Positions 36,079 through 43,818 of a DNA stretch of 64,000 nt are shown here, piece after piece. The position numbers and the translations under genes were made by a program. Each line of letters starts with the position of its first letter. Within the stretch, counting starts at the first letter, position 1. Under the pieces are notes generated by a model. It did not search any database. It was given only the letters and a program-made list of their open reading frames with translations, and was not told where the DNA came from. Origin of the DNA: DASUPK01 sp963724665. Lineage in GTDB: Bacteria > Actinomycetota > Thermoleophilia > Solirubrobacterales > 70-9. Location of the stretch: contig CAVRVH010000012.1 in assembly GCA_963724665.1 (NCBI GenBank), positions 62,001 through 126,000 on the forward strand, given 5' to 3'.

Positions 36079-37020
36079 GTGAAATCCGTGGTGACAGGTG
36101 GCGCAGGGTTCATTGGCTCGACTCTGGTCGATGCTTTGGCCGCACGCGGCGACGACGTTCTCGTGCTCGACGACCTCTCCAGCGGCAAGCGCGAGAACCT
36201 GGCCGGGGCGCTCGAGGCTGGCGTGACGCTCACCGAGCTCGACGTGTCCGACGCCCAGGCGGTCTTTGCCGCGATCGAGGGCTTCGGGCCGGATAGCGTC
36301 TTCCATCTGGCCGCCCAGATCGACGTGCGGCGCTCGATGGCCGACCCGGGATTCGACGCCCGGCTGAACGTGGTGGGCACGGTGAACGTCCTCGAGGGTG
36401 CCGTCCGGGCGGGTGCCTCGCGCCTGGTCTTCACCTCCACCGGGGGCGCCATATATGGAGAGGGGGCCGAGCGGCCGGGCGAGCTTCCGTTCGCGGAGAC
36501 CGCCCCGTGCGAGCCGTTCTCCATCTATGGCCAGAGCAAGCTGGCCGCGGAGGGCTATCTCGACTTCTACTCCCGCACGCGCGAGCTCCCGGCGGGCACG
36601 CTCCGCCTGGGCAACGTCTACGGGCCGCGCCAGGATCCGGCCACCGAGGCCGGCGTGGTGGCGATCTTCTGCGCTCTGGCGCGGGACGGCGGGCGCCCGA
36701 CCGTCTTCGGCACTGGTGAGCAGACCCGCGACTACATCCACGTGGGCGATGTGGTCGAGGGCCTGCTCGCCCTGGAGGGAAGCGACGAGTCCGGCCCAAT
36801 CAACGCCGGGACCGGCGTCGAGACGTCCGTGCTGCAGCTGGCCGAGCAAATCGGCCGGCTCTCCGGGCGCGACGACTTCGAGCCCGAGCTGGCGCCGGCC
36901 CGCACGGGTGAGATCGAGCGGACCGTGCTGGACACGAAGCTCGCGGCCGAGCGCATCGGCTGGCAGGCGAAGCGCACGATCGCTGACGGCCTCGAGCAGA
37001 CCCTCGCGACAGAGGCCTGA
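36079..37020 (+). CDS. NAD-dependent epimerase/dehydratase, UDP-glucose 4-epimerase-like
   Basis: The GTG at 36079 gives VKSVVTGGAGFIGSTLVDALAARGDDVLVLDDLSSGKRENL, an extended SDR. It also has FHLAAQIDVRRSMADP, the catalytic Ser/Thr in FTSTGGAIYGEG, and Tyr/Lys in PFSIYGQSKLAAEGYLDFY. RLGNVYGPRQDP is typical of GalE relatives. It probably interconverts UDP-glucose and UDP-galactose or an acetamido derivative. It is divergent from topA with ~120 bp between starts. Confidence 0.9.
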   Translation: MKSVVTGGAGFIGSTLVDALAARGDDVLVLDDLSSGKRENLAGALEAGVTLTELDVSDAQAVFAAIEGFGPDSVFHLAAQIDVRRSMADPGFDARLNVVGTVNVLEGAVRAGASRLVFTSTGGAIYGEGAERPGELPFAETAPCEPFSIYGQSKLAAEGYLDFYSRTRELPAGTLRLGNVYGPRQDPATEAGVVAIFCALARDGGRPTVFGTGEQTRDYIHVGDVVEGLLALEGSDESGPINAGTGVETSVLQLAEQIGRLSGRDDFEPELAPARTGEIERTVLDTKLAAERIGWQAKRTIADGLEQTLATEA

Positions 37021-37040
37021 CCACCTCTAATCTCTGCTTC

Positions 37041-37793
37041 ATGCCAGCAGCGGCCTTCGAGGGCAAGGAGTGCGTCTGCCAGTTCAAGCGCGGGATCTGC
37101 GACCAGACCTGCGTGAAGGACATGCTCGAGACGCCGTTCTACATGGCGTGCCTGAAGCTCAAGGGCCGCCGCTGCCTGGTGGTCGGCGGAGGCGACGTCG
37201 CGCTCGAAAAGGTCGACGGCCTGCTGCTCTGCGAGGGCGACGTCCACGTCGTCGCGCCCGAGATCATCCCGGAGCTCGCCGAGTACGCCGCCGAGGGCTC
37301 GATCACCTGGGACAAGCGAACCTTCGTGGACGGCGACCTCGAGGGCGCTTTCCTCGCGATCGCCGCGACCAACGACACCGACGTGAACATCTCGGTCTCG
37401 GAGGGAGCCGAGCGCCGGACGATGCTGGTCAACGTCGTTGACGTGCCGCCCCTCTGCAACTTCATCCTGCCGGCGATCGTGCGCAGCGGCCCCCTGGCGA
37501 TCGCGATCTCGACGGCCGGCGCCTCGCCGGCCCTCGCCAAGCGCATGAAGCGAGAGATCGCCGACTCCTTCGGAGAGGCCTACGCCCGCCTCGCGGTGAT
37601 CCTCAACGACCACCGCGGTTGGGCGAAGGGCACCCTCCCCACCTACCAGGACCGCAAGGAGTTCTTCGAGGGGATCGTCAATGGCGATCCCGACCCGATC
37701 GACCTGATCAAGCAGGGCCGCGAGGACGAGGTTCAGAAGCTGATCGAGGCCGCGAAGGACCGCTTCGCCTCGGCCCTCGGTGCCTCTGCCTAG
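37041..37793 (+). CDS. Precorrin-2 dehydrogenase / sirohydrochlorin ferrochelatase-like, with N-terminal Cys cluster
   Basis: CLVVGGGDVALEKVDGLLLCEGDVHVVAPEI is the NAD-binding start of the SirC/Met8/CysG-N family. It is followed by GAFLAIAATNDTDVNISV, LVNVVDVPPLCNFILPAIVRSGPLAIAISTAGASPALAKRMKREI. These enzymes oxidise precorrin-2 to sirohydrochlorin in siroheme and B12 synthesis. A ~35-residue N-terminal extension with CVCQFKRGICDQTC is unusual and looks like a metal or cluster site. A C-terminal helical segment follows the catalytic core. It lies 20 bp after the epimerase gene. Confidence 0.88.
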   Translation: MPAAAFEGKECVCQFKRGICDQTCVKDMLETPFYMACLKLKGRRCLVVGGGDVALEKVDGLLLCEGDVHVVAPEIIPELAEYAAEGSITWDKRTFVDGDLEGAFLAIAATNDTDVNISVSEGAERRTMLVNVVDVPPLCNFILPAIVRSGPLAIAISTAGASPALAKRMKREIADSFGEAYARLAVILNDHRGWAKGTLPTYQDRKEFFEGIVNGDPDPIDLIKQGREDEVQKLIEAAKDRFASALGASA

Positions 37794-37821
37794 ATTGACC
37801 CGCCGCCCTTAGGGTTGGGGG

Positions 37822-38331
37822 GTGTTCGGTCACTACGAGAGCTTCTTCGTCGCGAGCACAGGCGCTTCCGCCGCCTTTCTGGGGCTGCTTTTCGTCGGCT
37901 TTACGGTCGTCGAGAGCGCGGAATCAGATCCCCGGACTCGAGAACGGCGCACCGTGCTGGCCGGCAGCTCGTTCGTGGCGCTCGCAGACGCCTTCTTCGT
38001 CTCGATCCTGGCGCTGACGGGAGGTCCGGTCGTTTTCGGGCTGATCAGCCTGACGATGGCGGCGATCGGGTTGATCGCCACCAGCCGGCTGATGCCCAGG
38101 GCGGCGCGCGCAGGGAACTTCGCTCGCGACTTCCCGACTCGGAAGCTGAACATCGTATTTGCAAGCGTCTCGGCGTTGGGCTTCTCGACGCAGCTCGGGC
38201 TGTCGGTTGCACTCCTCACCAACCCTCACGACGTGACTCTCCAGCGCGCCCTGCTCGTGATGATCGCCGTCCTCTACGCCAGCGGGCTGGCGAGAGCATG
38301 GGAAGTGACGGGTATCCGGCGGGGAAGCTAA
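37822..38331 (+). CDS. Hypothetical membrane protein, four spans
   Basis: The GTG at 37822 gives VFGHYESFFVASTGASAAFLGLLFVGFTVV. There are about four hydrophobic segments: residues ~10-30, ~47-65, ~70-90 and ~115-155. Charged loops are ESDPRTRERRT and ARAGNFARDFPTRKLN. At 169 residues it looks like the small uncharacterised membrane proteins found widely in actinobacteria. No transport or enzyme motif is visible. Confidence 0.7.
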   Translation: MFGHYESFFVASTGASAAFLGLLFVGFTVVESAESDPRTRERRTVLAGSSFVALADAFFVSILALTGGPVVFGLISLTMAAIGLIATSRLMPRAARAGNFARDFPTRKLNIVFASVSALGFSTQLGLSVALLTNPHDVTLQRALLVMIAVLYASGLARAWEVTGIRRGS

Positions 38332-38351
38332 ATCGGCGCCGGCGCCTCGGT

Positions 38352-39155
38352 CTAGCTCTTTGCGCCCTTGGTCAGCAGGTACTCCTGCGGCGCTGAGAAC
38401 GCCGACTCGGACTTGTTCATCTCGGCGTAAAGCGTCTGCAGGTCGGAGCGCAGGGCATCCCACTTGTCCGGCTCCATGTTCGCCCGCGCCATCACCATGG
38501 GGGGCAGGTCCCGCTCCATCTCATCGAGGTAGGCCTCCGGGGAGTCGGCGGTGAACTCGACCTTCGTTGGCTCGAGATCGAGATCGATCCCTGTCCCCTC
38601 AAAGATCTCACGAACGTGCTCCTCGTTGCCCCAGAGCGGAGGCGGCTGGAATCCCTCGGGTGGTGGTGGCAGGTGCGAGGCGATCGTGCGGAACATCGCG
38701 CCGAAGTTGCCCTCCGGCCGCCAGGCCGTGACCACCATCCGGCCCCCCGGCTTCAGGACTCGAGCCAGCTCCTCGGCGGTCCTGCGATGGTCGGGGGCGA
38801 ACATACAGCCGAACACCGATGTGACGACGTCGAAGCTCGCGTCGTCGAATGGAAGATCCTGGGCGTCGCCCACGACCCACTCGATCTCAACCCCAGCCTC
38901 GGCAGCCGCCTTCTTGCCGGCTTCGAGCAGCTCCGGAGTGATGTCGAGGCCCGTCGTCTGCGCGCCAGTCTTGGCGGCCGGGATGGTCGCGTTGCCGCTT
39001 CCGCAGGCAACATCGAGGACCTCGTCGTCGCCGACCACGCTCGCCGTCTCCACAACGCGCGGGCCCACGCTCGCGATCACATGCATCGCGGTCGGATAGT
39101 CACCGGAGGACCACAGCTTGCGCGCCTGCTGTTGCGCTTCGGTCAGGTCAGCCAT
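38352..39155 (-). CDS. Class I SAM-dependent methyltransferase, paralogue
   Basis: This 267-residue protein has VLDVACGSGNATIPAAKTGAQTTGLDITPELLEAG, VGDAQDLPFDDASFDVVTSVFGCMFAPDHRRTAEELARVLKPGGRMV and a C-terminal half with SHLPPPPEGFQPPPLWGNEEHV. It shares architecture and many residues with the methyltransferase at 6481-7287, so the two are paralogues or distant duplicates. The substrate is unknown. It is convergent with the membrane protein gene before it. Confidence 0.88.
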   Translation of the reverse strand: MADLTEAQQQARKLWSSGDYPTAMHVIASVGPRVVETASVVGDDEVLDVACGSGNATIPAAKTGAQTTGLDITPELLEAGKKAAAEAGVEIEWVVGDAQDLPFDDASFDVVTSVFGCMFAPDHRRTAEELARVLKPGGRMVVTAWRPEGNFGAMFRTIASHLPPPPEGFQPPPLWGNEEHVREIFEGTGIDLDLEPTKVEFTADSPEAYLDEMERDLPPMVMARANMEPDKWDALRSDLQTLYAEMNKSESAFSAPQEYLLTKGAKS

Positions 39156-39275
39156 CTCCCCTCCTCAATCGGATTGGCTACCGACCCTATTCGACGTCGC
39201 GCGAGACCAGCAGCGCGGCTCCGGACCCGAAGAGCGCGCCATCCAGACGAGCATCACGCCCAAGCAGGGCCGCGC

Positions 39276-40121
39276 CTAGCCGTGGGGCAGCGCGTAGGCC
39301 GCGACGGCGACGTACTGGACTGCGGCGGCGGCGATCACCAGCACGTGGAAGATCTCGTGGTAGCCGAAGACCTGCGGACGGGGATCCGGCTTGCGCTTCG
39401 CGTAGACGACGGCGCCGGCGGAGTAGAGGATGCCCCCGAGCGCGATCAGCCCGACGCCGACCGGCCCGATCTCGTTCCAGAGTTGCGGCAGGCTGACGAT
39501 CGCCACCCAGCCGGTGCTCAGGTAGATGACCGTGGTGACCCAGTAAGGAGCGGTGATCCAGACGAGATTGAGCACCAAGCCGCCCACGGCCGTCGCCCAG
39601 ACCATGATCAGCACGACGTTCGCCAGCGTCCCGTGCATGACCAGCAGGGCGAAGGGCGTGTAGGTGCCCGCGATGAAGACGAAGATCATCGTGTGGTCGA
39701 GACGGCGCATCCACTGTCGGACCTCGGGGGTCCAGGTCACGCGGTGATAGAGGGCGCTGGTCCCCAGCATCGCCGAGAGCGAGAAGGCGTAGATCGACAT
39801 CGCGATCACGGCCGTGGTGCCACTGGCGGCGAGGATCAGGGCTGCGCCGGCGCCCAGTGAGACGAAGAACGCCCACTGATGGGAGACGCCGCGCAGCCTC
39901 GGCTTCTGCGAGAGCTTGTGCGCCGCGGCCGCGGCGGCCAATGCGGCCTGCTCGCGCGCGGCTGCGACTTGCTTACCGGCGGCGTCGCGAGCCGCGCCGA
40001 ACCGCTCGCCGGCCTCTGCCCGGGCGTTGCCGAGCTTCTCGCCGGCCGCCCCGGCTGCATCGCGGGCGGCCCCGAGCGGATCCGGGCCGGACTGCGTTTC
40101 ATCGGACGCCATCTCGGCCAA
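39276..40121 (-). CDS. Hemolysin III / PAQR-family membrane protein with helical N-terminal extension
   Basis: Residues ~80-280 form seven membrane helices with family motifs: RGVSHQWAFF, SALYHRVTW, RRLDHTMIFVFIAGTYTPF and FGYHEIFHVLVI. The conserved Ser/His/Asp/His residues match the metal-binding site of hemolysin III/adiponectin-receptor proteins. An Ala/Glu/Arg-rich helical extension of ~75 residues (AAGEKLGNARAEAGERFGAA repeats) precedes the core and is not usual for this family. The function is unknown; a lipid hydrolase-like or receptor-like role is possible. Confidence 0.9.
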   Translation of the reverse strand: MAEMASDETQSGPDPLGAARDAAGAAGEKLGNARAEAGERFGAARDAAGKQVAAAREQAALAAAAAAHKLSQKPRLRGVSHQWAFFVSLGAGAALILAASGTTAVIAMSIYAFSLSAMLGTSALYHRVTWTPEVRQWMRRLDHTMIFVFIAGTYTPFALLVMHGTLANVVLIMVWATAVGGLVLNLVWITAPYWVTTVIYLSTGWVAIVSLPQLWNEIGPVGVGLIALGGILYSAGAVVYAKRKPDPRPQVFGYHEIFHVLVIAAAAVQYVAVAAYALPHG

Positions 40122-40168
40122 CCATAGCCACGTGGAGCTGTCGCGCGCGCGCTAGTGTCGCCCGGCGC

Positions 40169-40543
40169 GTGGCGCTCTTTGGGAACAAGGAGGAGAAGGC
40201 CGCTCAGAAACAGGCGGCGGAGGCCGAAGCCGGCCGGTTGCAGTCGTTGCCGGTCGCGGAGCTGGCGGAGGCTGTGATGCCCGCGTTCGGCCCCGAGGGT
40301 GCCCGTCCGGGCAATGAGATCAACATCCTCCAGGTCTTGAGCTGGCTGATGCGCTCCTACTCCGGTGGCACCAAATACCTCACGCAACTGCGGCAACCAA
40401 CTCGGGAGGCGATACAGGCGCTCGAGAACGCCGGCCTCGTCATTCAGATGGGTCCCGGGGGACCGGGTGCCCGCCTGAAGGCCACAAGCCTCGGCGAAAC
40501 CGCCCTCGCCGAAGGAACGGTGGCGAAGTACCTGACGGGCTAG
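40169..40543 (+). CDS. Hypothetical protein, 124 aa
   Basis: The GTG at 40169 gives VALFGNKEEKAAQKQAAEAEAGRLQSLPVAELAEAVMPAFGPEG. A charged helix is followed by a compact domain, NEINILQVLSWLMRSYSG, TREAIQALENAGLVIQ and LKATSLGETALAEGTVAKYL. The pattern resembles a winged-helix fold, but no DNA-binding claim can be made. The frame before 40169 is a shadow of the hemolysin III gene. It ends 4 nt into the convergent MFS gene. Confidence 0.7.
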   Translation: MALFGNKEEKAAQKQAAEAEAGRLQSLPVAELAEAVMPAFGPEGARPGNEINILQVLSWLMRSYSGGTKYLTQLRQPTREAIQALENAGLVIQMGPGGPGARLKATSLGETALAEGTVAKYLTG

Positions 40544-42009
40544 GCGCCCTCTCCCGCCGGCATCCCGGCCGGAACCCGCTCCGGCGAGGTCCGGCGAGCC
40601 CGTGAGACCAGCGCCGCGGCCGTCAGGGCGAAGGCCGCCTGGACCGCCATGGCCACGGTGAAGGCGTCCCCGAACGAGCCTGCGCTGGTCCCGGAGCCGA
40701 GCTCGGAGAAGAAGACGGTTCCGACGATCGCCACGCCCAGCGCGTTGCCGATCTGCTGCGCGGTGACCAGCGTCCCGGAGGCCGCGCCCGCGTCCGCAGT
40801 GGGAACCGCCCGCAGGACCAGGTGGATGAGCGGCGGAATCGCGGTGCCCATCCCGGCCCCGAACGGCACCATCGCCAGGAGCAGCCAAGCAGACACCGAG
40901 CCATTCCCGGTCGCCTGGACCGCGAGGATCGTCGTGATCAGGCCGACGGCCGCGAGGGTCGCGCCGATCTGAGGCAGGTACTCGCGCACGCCATCCGCCA
41001 GCCGCGGCCCGGTCAGGGAGGCTGTGACGAAGGCGATCGCGATCGGCGTGAAGGCGAGGCCGGACTCGAGCGGGCTCAACCCGAGTCCCTCCTGCAGGTA
41101 GATCCCGAGGAGGAAGAAGAACGAGATCGCGAAGTAGAGGCTGGTCGCCGAGACGAGGCCGATCCGGAAGCCGCGCGTCTCGAACAGGCGGAGCTCGACC
41201 AGCGGAGAGCCGCCTCGCGTGGTGATCCGCCGCTCCGCCGCGACGAAGAGCGCGGCGGCCAAGGGCGCGGCGGCGAAGCAGGCGAACGTCCAGGCGGGCC
41301 AGCCCAGCTCGCGTCCCTCGACGGCCGGGATCATCACCAGGCTGAGCGTGAGCGTGGCGAGCACCACGCCAACCAGGTCGAGCCGGCGGGCGGTCTCCGA
41401 GCGGGACTCCGGGATCAGCCTGTCGGCGGAGAGCAGGGCGATCAGGCCAACGGGGATGTTGATCAGGAAGACGGAGCGCCATCCGAGCCCGAGAACGTCG
41501 AGCGCGATCAGCCCGCCGCCCACGATCTGCCCGGAGATTGCCGCGAGCCCTTGGACGAGACCCTGGAATCCGAGGGCCTTCGGCCGCTCGGCCGGTGAGA
41601 ACTCGACCTGGATGATGGAGAGGACCTGAGGCCACATCGCGGCGCCGCCGAAGCCCTGCAGCAGACGGGCGACGATCAGCGCCGACGGGCTGGGCGCCGC
41701 AGCGCAGAGGGCTGACGCGATCGTGAAGCCGGCGATGCCGAGCTTGAACATCCGGCGGCGGCCGAGGATGTCACCGAGGCGCCCGCCCGTGATCAGCGAG
41801 AGCGCGTAGGTGAGCAGGTATGCGGCGACGACCCACTGGAGGTCGGAATCGCTCGCGCCGAGGTCGGCGCGCAGCGACGGCGCCGTCACGTTGACGATAA
41901 AGACGTCCAACAGGACCATGAAGACCGGGGCGAAGAGCACCGGCAGCAGCCAGGGGCTGCGATGGGCGGGCTTGGGTACGGATTGCGCGTCGTTCATCTG
42001 TGAATTCAA
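40540..42009 (-). CDS. MFS drug/proton antiporter, 14-TM (DHA2/EmrB type)
   Basis: The protein has 489 residues with about 14 membrane helices. LDVFIVNVTAPSLRADLGASDSDLQWVVAAYLL is the DHA2 signature, and GGRLGDILGRRRMFKLGI is the motif A loop. LLQGFGGAAMWPQVLSII is motif C-like. It should export small toxic molecules in exchange for protons. It is divergently transcribed from an XRE regulator with about 60 bp between, so the regulator probably controls it. Confidence 0.93.
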   Translation of the reverse strand: MNSQMNDAQSVPKPAHRSPWLLPVLFAPVFMVLLDVFIVNVTAPSLRADLGASDSDLQWVVAAYLLTYALSLITGGRLGDILGRRRMFKLGIAGFTIASALCAAAPSPSALIVARLLQGFGGAAMWPQVLSIIQVEFSPAERPKALGFQGLVQGLAAISGQIVGGGLIALDVLGLGWRSVFLINIPVGLIALLSADRLIPESRSETARRLDLVGVVLATLTLSLVMIPAVEGRELGWPAWTFACFAAAPLAAALFVAAERRITTRGGSPLVELRLFETRGFRIGLVSATSLYFAISFFFLLGIYLQEGLGLSPLESGLAFTPIAIAFVTASLTGPRLADGVREYLPQIGATLAAVGLITTILAVQATGNGSVSAWLLLAMVPFGAGMGTAIPPLIHLVLRAVPTADAGAASGTLVTAQQIGNALGVAIVGTVFFSELGSGTSAGSFGDAFTVAMAVQAAFALTAAALVSRARRTSPERVPAGMPAGEGA

Positions 42010-42070
42010 CGAGGACCCCCTGTGGTACGTGAGGTTGGTCTGGGCGGTTTGGCTTGCCTTCCGATGGACA

Positions 42071-42985
42071 GTGTGCGATCATTTCGATCCAGGTACAAGA
42101 GAGGGATTTATCCTGGTATCAAGAGCACCACCCAAGAGCACTGCGAACGGCGACGGGGCCCCCCAGCGCGCCGAGCTCGCCGACTTCCTGCGCAATCGCC
42201 GCGAGGCAATTCGGCCTGAGGAGGTTGGGCTGCCCGGTGGCGGCAGGCGCCGTACCCCGGGCCTGCGCCGCGAGGAGGTCGCACAGCTCGCCGGCGTGGG
42301 CACCACCTGGTACACGTGGCTCGAGCAGGGGCGGGACGTCCGCGCCTCCGCCTCGGTCCTGGAGGCGATCTCCGGCGCCCTGGAGCTGACCCCGGCGGAG
42401 CACGCCCACGTGATGCTCCTCGGGCGCGGCGAGGAGGTCGCACCGGCCAGGGCTCCGAAGGAGACCGTCGACCCGACGATCAAGCGGCTGGTCCAGAACC
42501 TGGATCCGAATCCGTCCTGCATCACCGGTCGCCGCTTCGACATCCTGGCCTGGAACCGCGCTTATGCCGCGCTCTTCGGCGACCCGGCCAAGATGCCGGA
42601 CGGGCGTCGCAACATGCTCTGGCGCCTCTTCACGGACCCGGCCAGCCGCAAGCTCCATCCGGATTGGGAAGAGGGAGCGCGCCGCATCGTCGCCCGGTTC
42701 CGAGGCGAAGCGGCCCGCTACGTCGGAGACCCGGACTTCGAGGACCTGATCTCGGCCCTGCAGCAGCGCAGCCCGGAGTTCCGCGAGTGGTGGGAGCTGC
42801 ACGAGGTTGCGACAACCGGAGTCGGCCGCAAGGTCCTCAACCACCCGACGGCCGGCAAGCTCTACTTCGAGCACGCCCCCTTCCGGCCGTTCGAGAATCC
42901 CGAGCAGCGCCTCGTCCTCTACTCGGCCGTGGACAAGGCGAACACGCCGGAGAAACTGGCGAAGCTGCTTGCGGAGAACGACTAG
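42071..42985 (+). CDS. XRE-family regulator, MmyB-like ligand domain
   Basis: RRTPGLRREEVAQLAGVGTTWYTWLEQGRDVRASASVLEAIS is the helix-turn-helix of this family. The C-terminal ~170 residues (RFDILAWNRAYAALFGDPAKMPDGRRNMLWRLFTDPASR, LHEVATTGVGRKVLNHPTAGKLYFEHAPF) form the MmyB-like PAS domain that binds a fatty-acid-like ligand. The start is uncertain: GTG 42071 is used, but the family-like part begins near 42145. Two CCWGGTA copies at 42089 and 42112 lie in this 5' region and may be operators if the true start is later. Confidence 0.88.
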   Translation: MCDHFDPGTREGFILVSRAPPKSTANGDGAPQRAELADFLRNRREAIRPEEVGLPGGGRRRTPGLRREEVAQLAGVGTTWYTWLEQGRDVRASASVLEAISGALELTPAEHAHVMLLGRGEEVAPARAPKETVDPTIKRLVQNLDPNPSCITGRRFDILAWNRAYAALFGDPAKMPDGRRNMLWRLFTDPASRKLHPDWEEGARRIVARFRGEAARYVGDPDFEDLISALQQRSPEFREWWELHEVATTGVGRKVLNHPTAGKLYFEHAPFRPFENPEQRLVLYSAVDKANTPEKLAKLLAEND

Positions 42986-43191
42986 GCCGGCGAGTCGGAG
43001 GCGCGCAGCCAGACCGACCAGGGCCGGATCGACTCGATCGTCAGCAGCTCCTGCGGCCAGGTGTCATCGGCGAGCCGAGCTCGCAACGTCTCCTCGTCCT
43101 GGGCGTCGACGATGAGCAGAGTGTTCTCGCCGTCCCCCGCGCCGATCGGCCCGCCCAGGACGATGAATCCGTCCTCGGCGAGAGCGTCCAT
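42982..43191 (-). CDS. YCII-related small protein (possibly 5'-truncated annotation)
   Basis: MDALAEDGFIVLGGPIGAGDGENTLLIVDAQDEETLRARL and SIRPWSVWL match the YciI/YCII fold. The ATG at 43191 removes the first strand. Upstream the frame continues in a family-like way (CIRHTPWEEHAAF) but has no ATG, GTG or TTG before an in-frame TGA near 43268. The start is either non-standard or altered by an indel. The function is unknown. Confidence 0.6.
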   Translation of the reverse strand: MDALAEDGFIVLGGPIGAGDGENTLLIVDAQDEETLRARLADDTWPQELLTIESIRPWSVWLRASDSPA

Positions 43192-43235
43192 GAACGCGGC
43201 GTGCTCTTCCCACGGAGTATGGCGGATGCACTTGA

Positions 43236-43251
43236 GCGCTATATGTAGTGC
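43236..43251. promoter_or_regulatory. Probable NrdR box
   Basis: GCGCTATATGTAGTGC matches 12 of 16 positions of the known NrdR-box pattern ACACTATATATAGTGT. It is centred about 61 bp before nrdR. A weaker near-palindrome (AGTGTT...AACGCT) at 43266-43282 may be a second site. NrdR boxes normally lie upstream of ribonucleotide reductase operons and mediate repression when dATP/ATP binds NrdR, and nrdJ is the next gene. Confidence 0.6.
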
Positions 43252-43304
43252 TTGATCTAAGAATCAGTGTTTGCCGAACGCTACGGTTAGGTACACTCAA
43301 CGAA

Positions 43305-43718
43305 GTGAACTGTCCCCGTTGCGACGCCACCACCAGGACCCTCGAGACCAGGCGAGCCCCGGAGGGTGACGCGGTCCGGCGCCGGCGTGAGTGCTCTTCG
43401 TGCGGCCATCGCTTCACCACCTACGAGCGGGCCGTCCCGGAGACCCTCGAAGTGGTCAAGCGCGACGGCCATCGCCAGCCGTTCGATCGCGACAAGCTCC
43501 GCGGCGCCCTGATCCGCGCATCGCACAAGCGCGATGTCGATCCGCGGCGCCTCGATGAGATCGTCGACCGGGTCGAGCGCGAGGCGCGCGACGGCGGTGG
43601 CGAGCTCAGGGCCACCCGGATCGTCGAGCTCTGTCTCGATGGACTGGCGCAACTCGACCACGGCGCCTATCAGCAGTTTGCGGGAACTCTGCCGGATGCC
43701 GCTCGGAGCGCATCGTGA
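43305..43718 (+). CDS. nrdR: Transcriptional repressor of ribonucleotide reductase
   Basis: The GTG at 43305 gives VNCPRCDATTRTLETRRAPEGDAVRRRRECSSCGHRFTTYERA, the N-terminal zinc ribbon with two CxxC pairs. The ATP-cone domain (VVKRDGHRQPFDRDKLRGALIRASHKRDV) follows. The frame before this start is not family-like. At 137 residues it is slightly shorter than usual. It lies upstream of nrdJ, the enzyme it should regulate. Confidence 0.95.
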   Translation: MNCPRCDATTRTLETRRAPEGDAVRRRRECSSCGHRFTTYERAVPETLEVVKRDGHRQPFDRDKLRGALIRASHKRDVDPRRLDEIVDRVEREARDGGGELRATRIVELCLDGLAQLDHGAYQQFAGTLPDAARSAS

Positions 43719-43818
43719 AAATGCCCGCAAATAACGAATTAGCGGAGCCTCGATTCCGTCCGAAGGGCGGAGGATGCTGCGGTGCTCACCCCAAAAGCCG
43801 AGCGAGAGGAGAAAACTG

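Noticed and set aside
39836..41635. 599-codon minus-strand ORF overlapping MFS and hemolysin III genes
   Set aside because: A frame shadow joining two unrelated genes. The MFS frame is clearly coding.
43719..43818. B12 riboswitch before nrdJ
   Set aside because: The gap is only about 100 nt and lacks the conserved B12-box pattern. NrdR-type control fits better.
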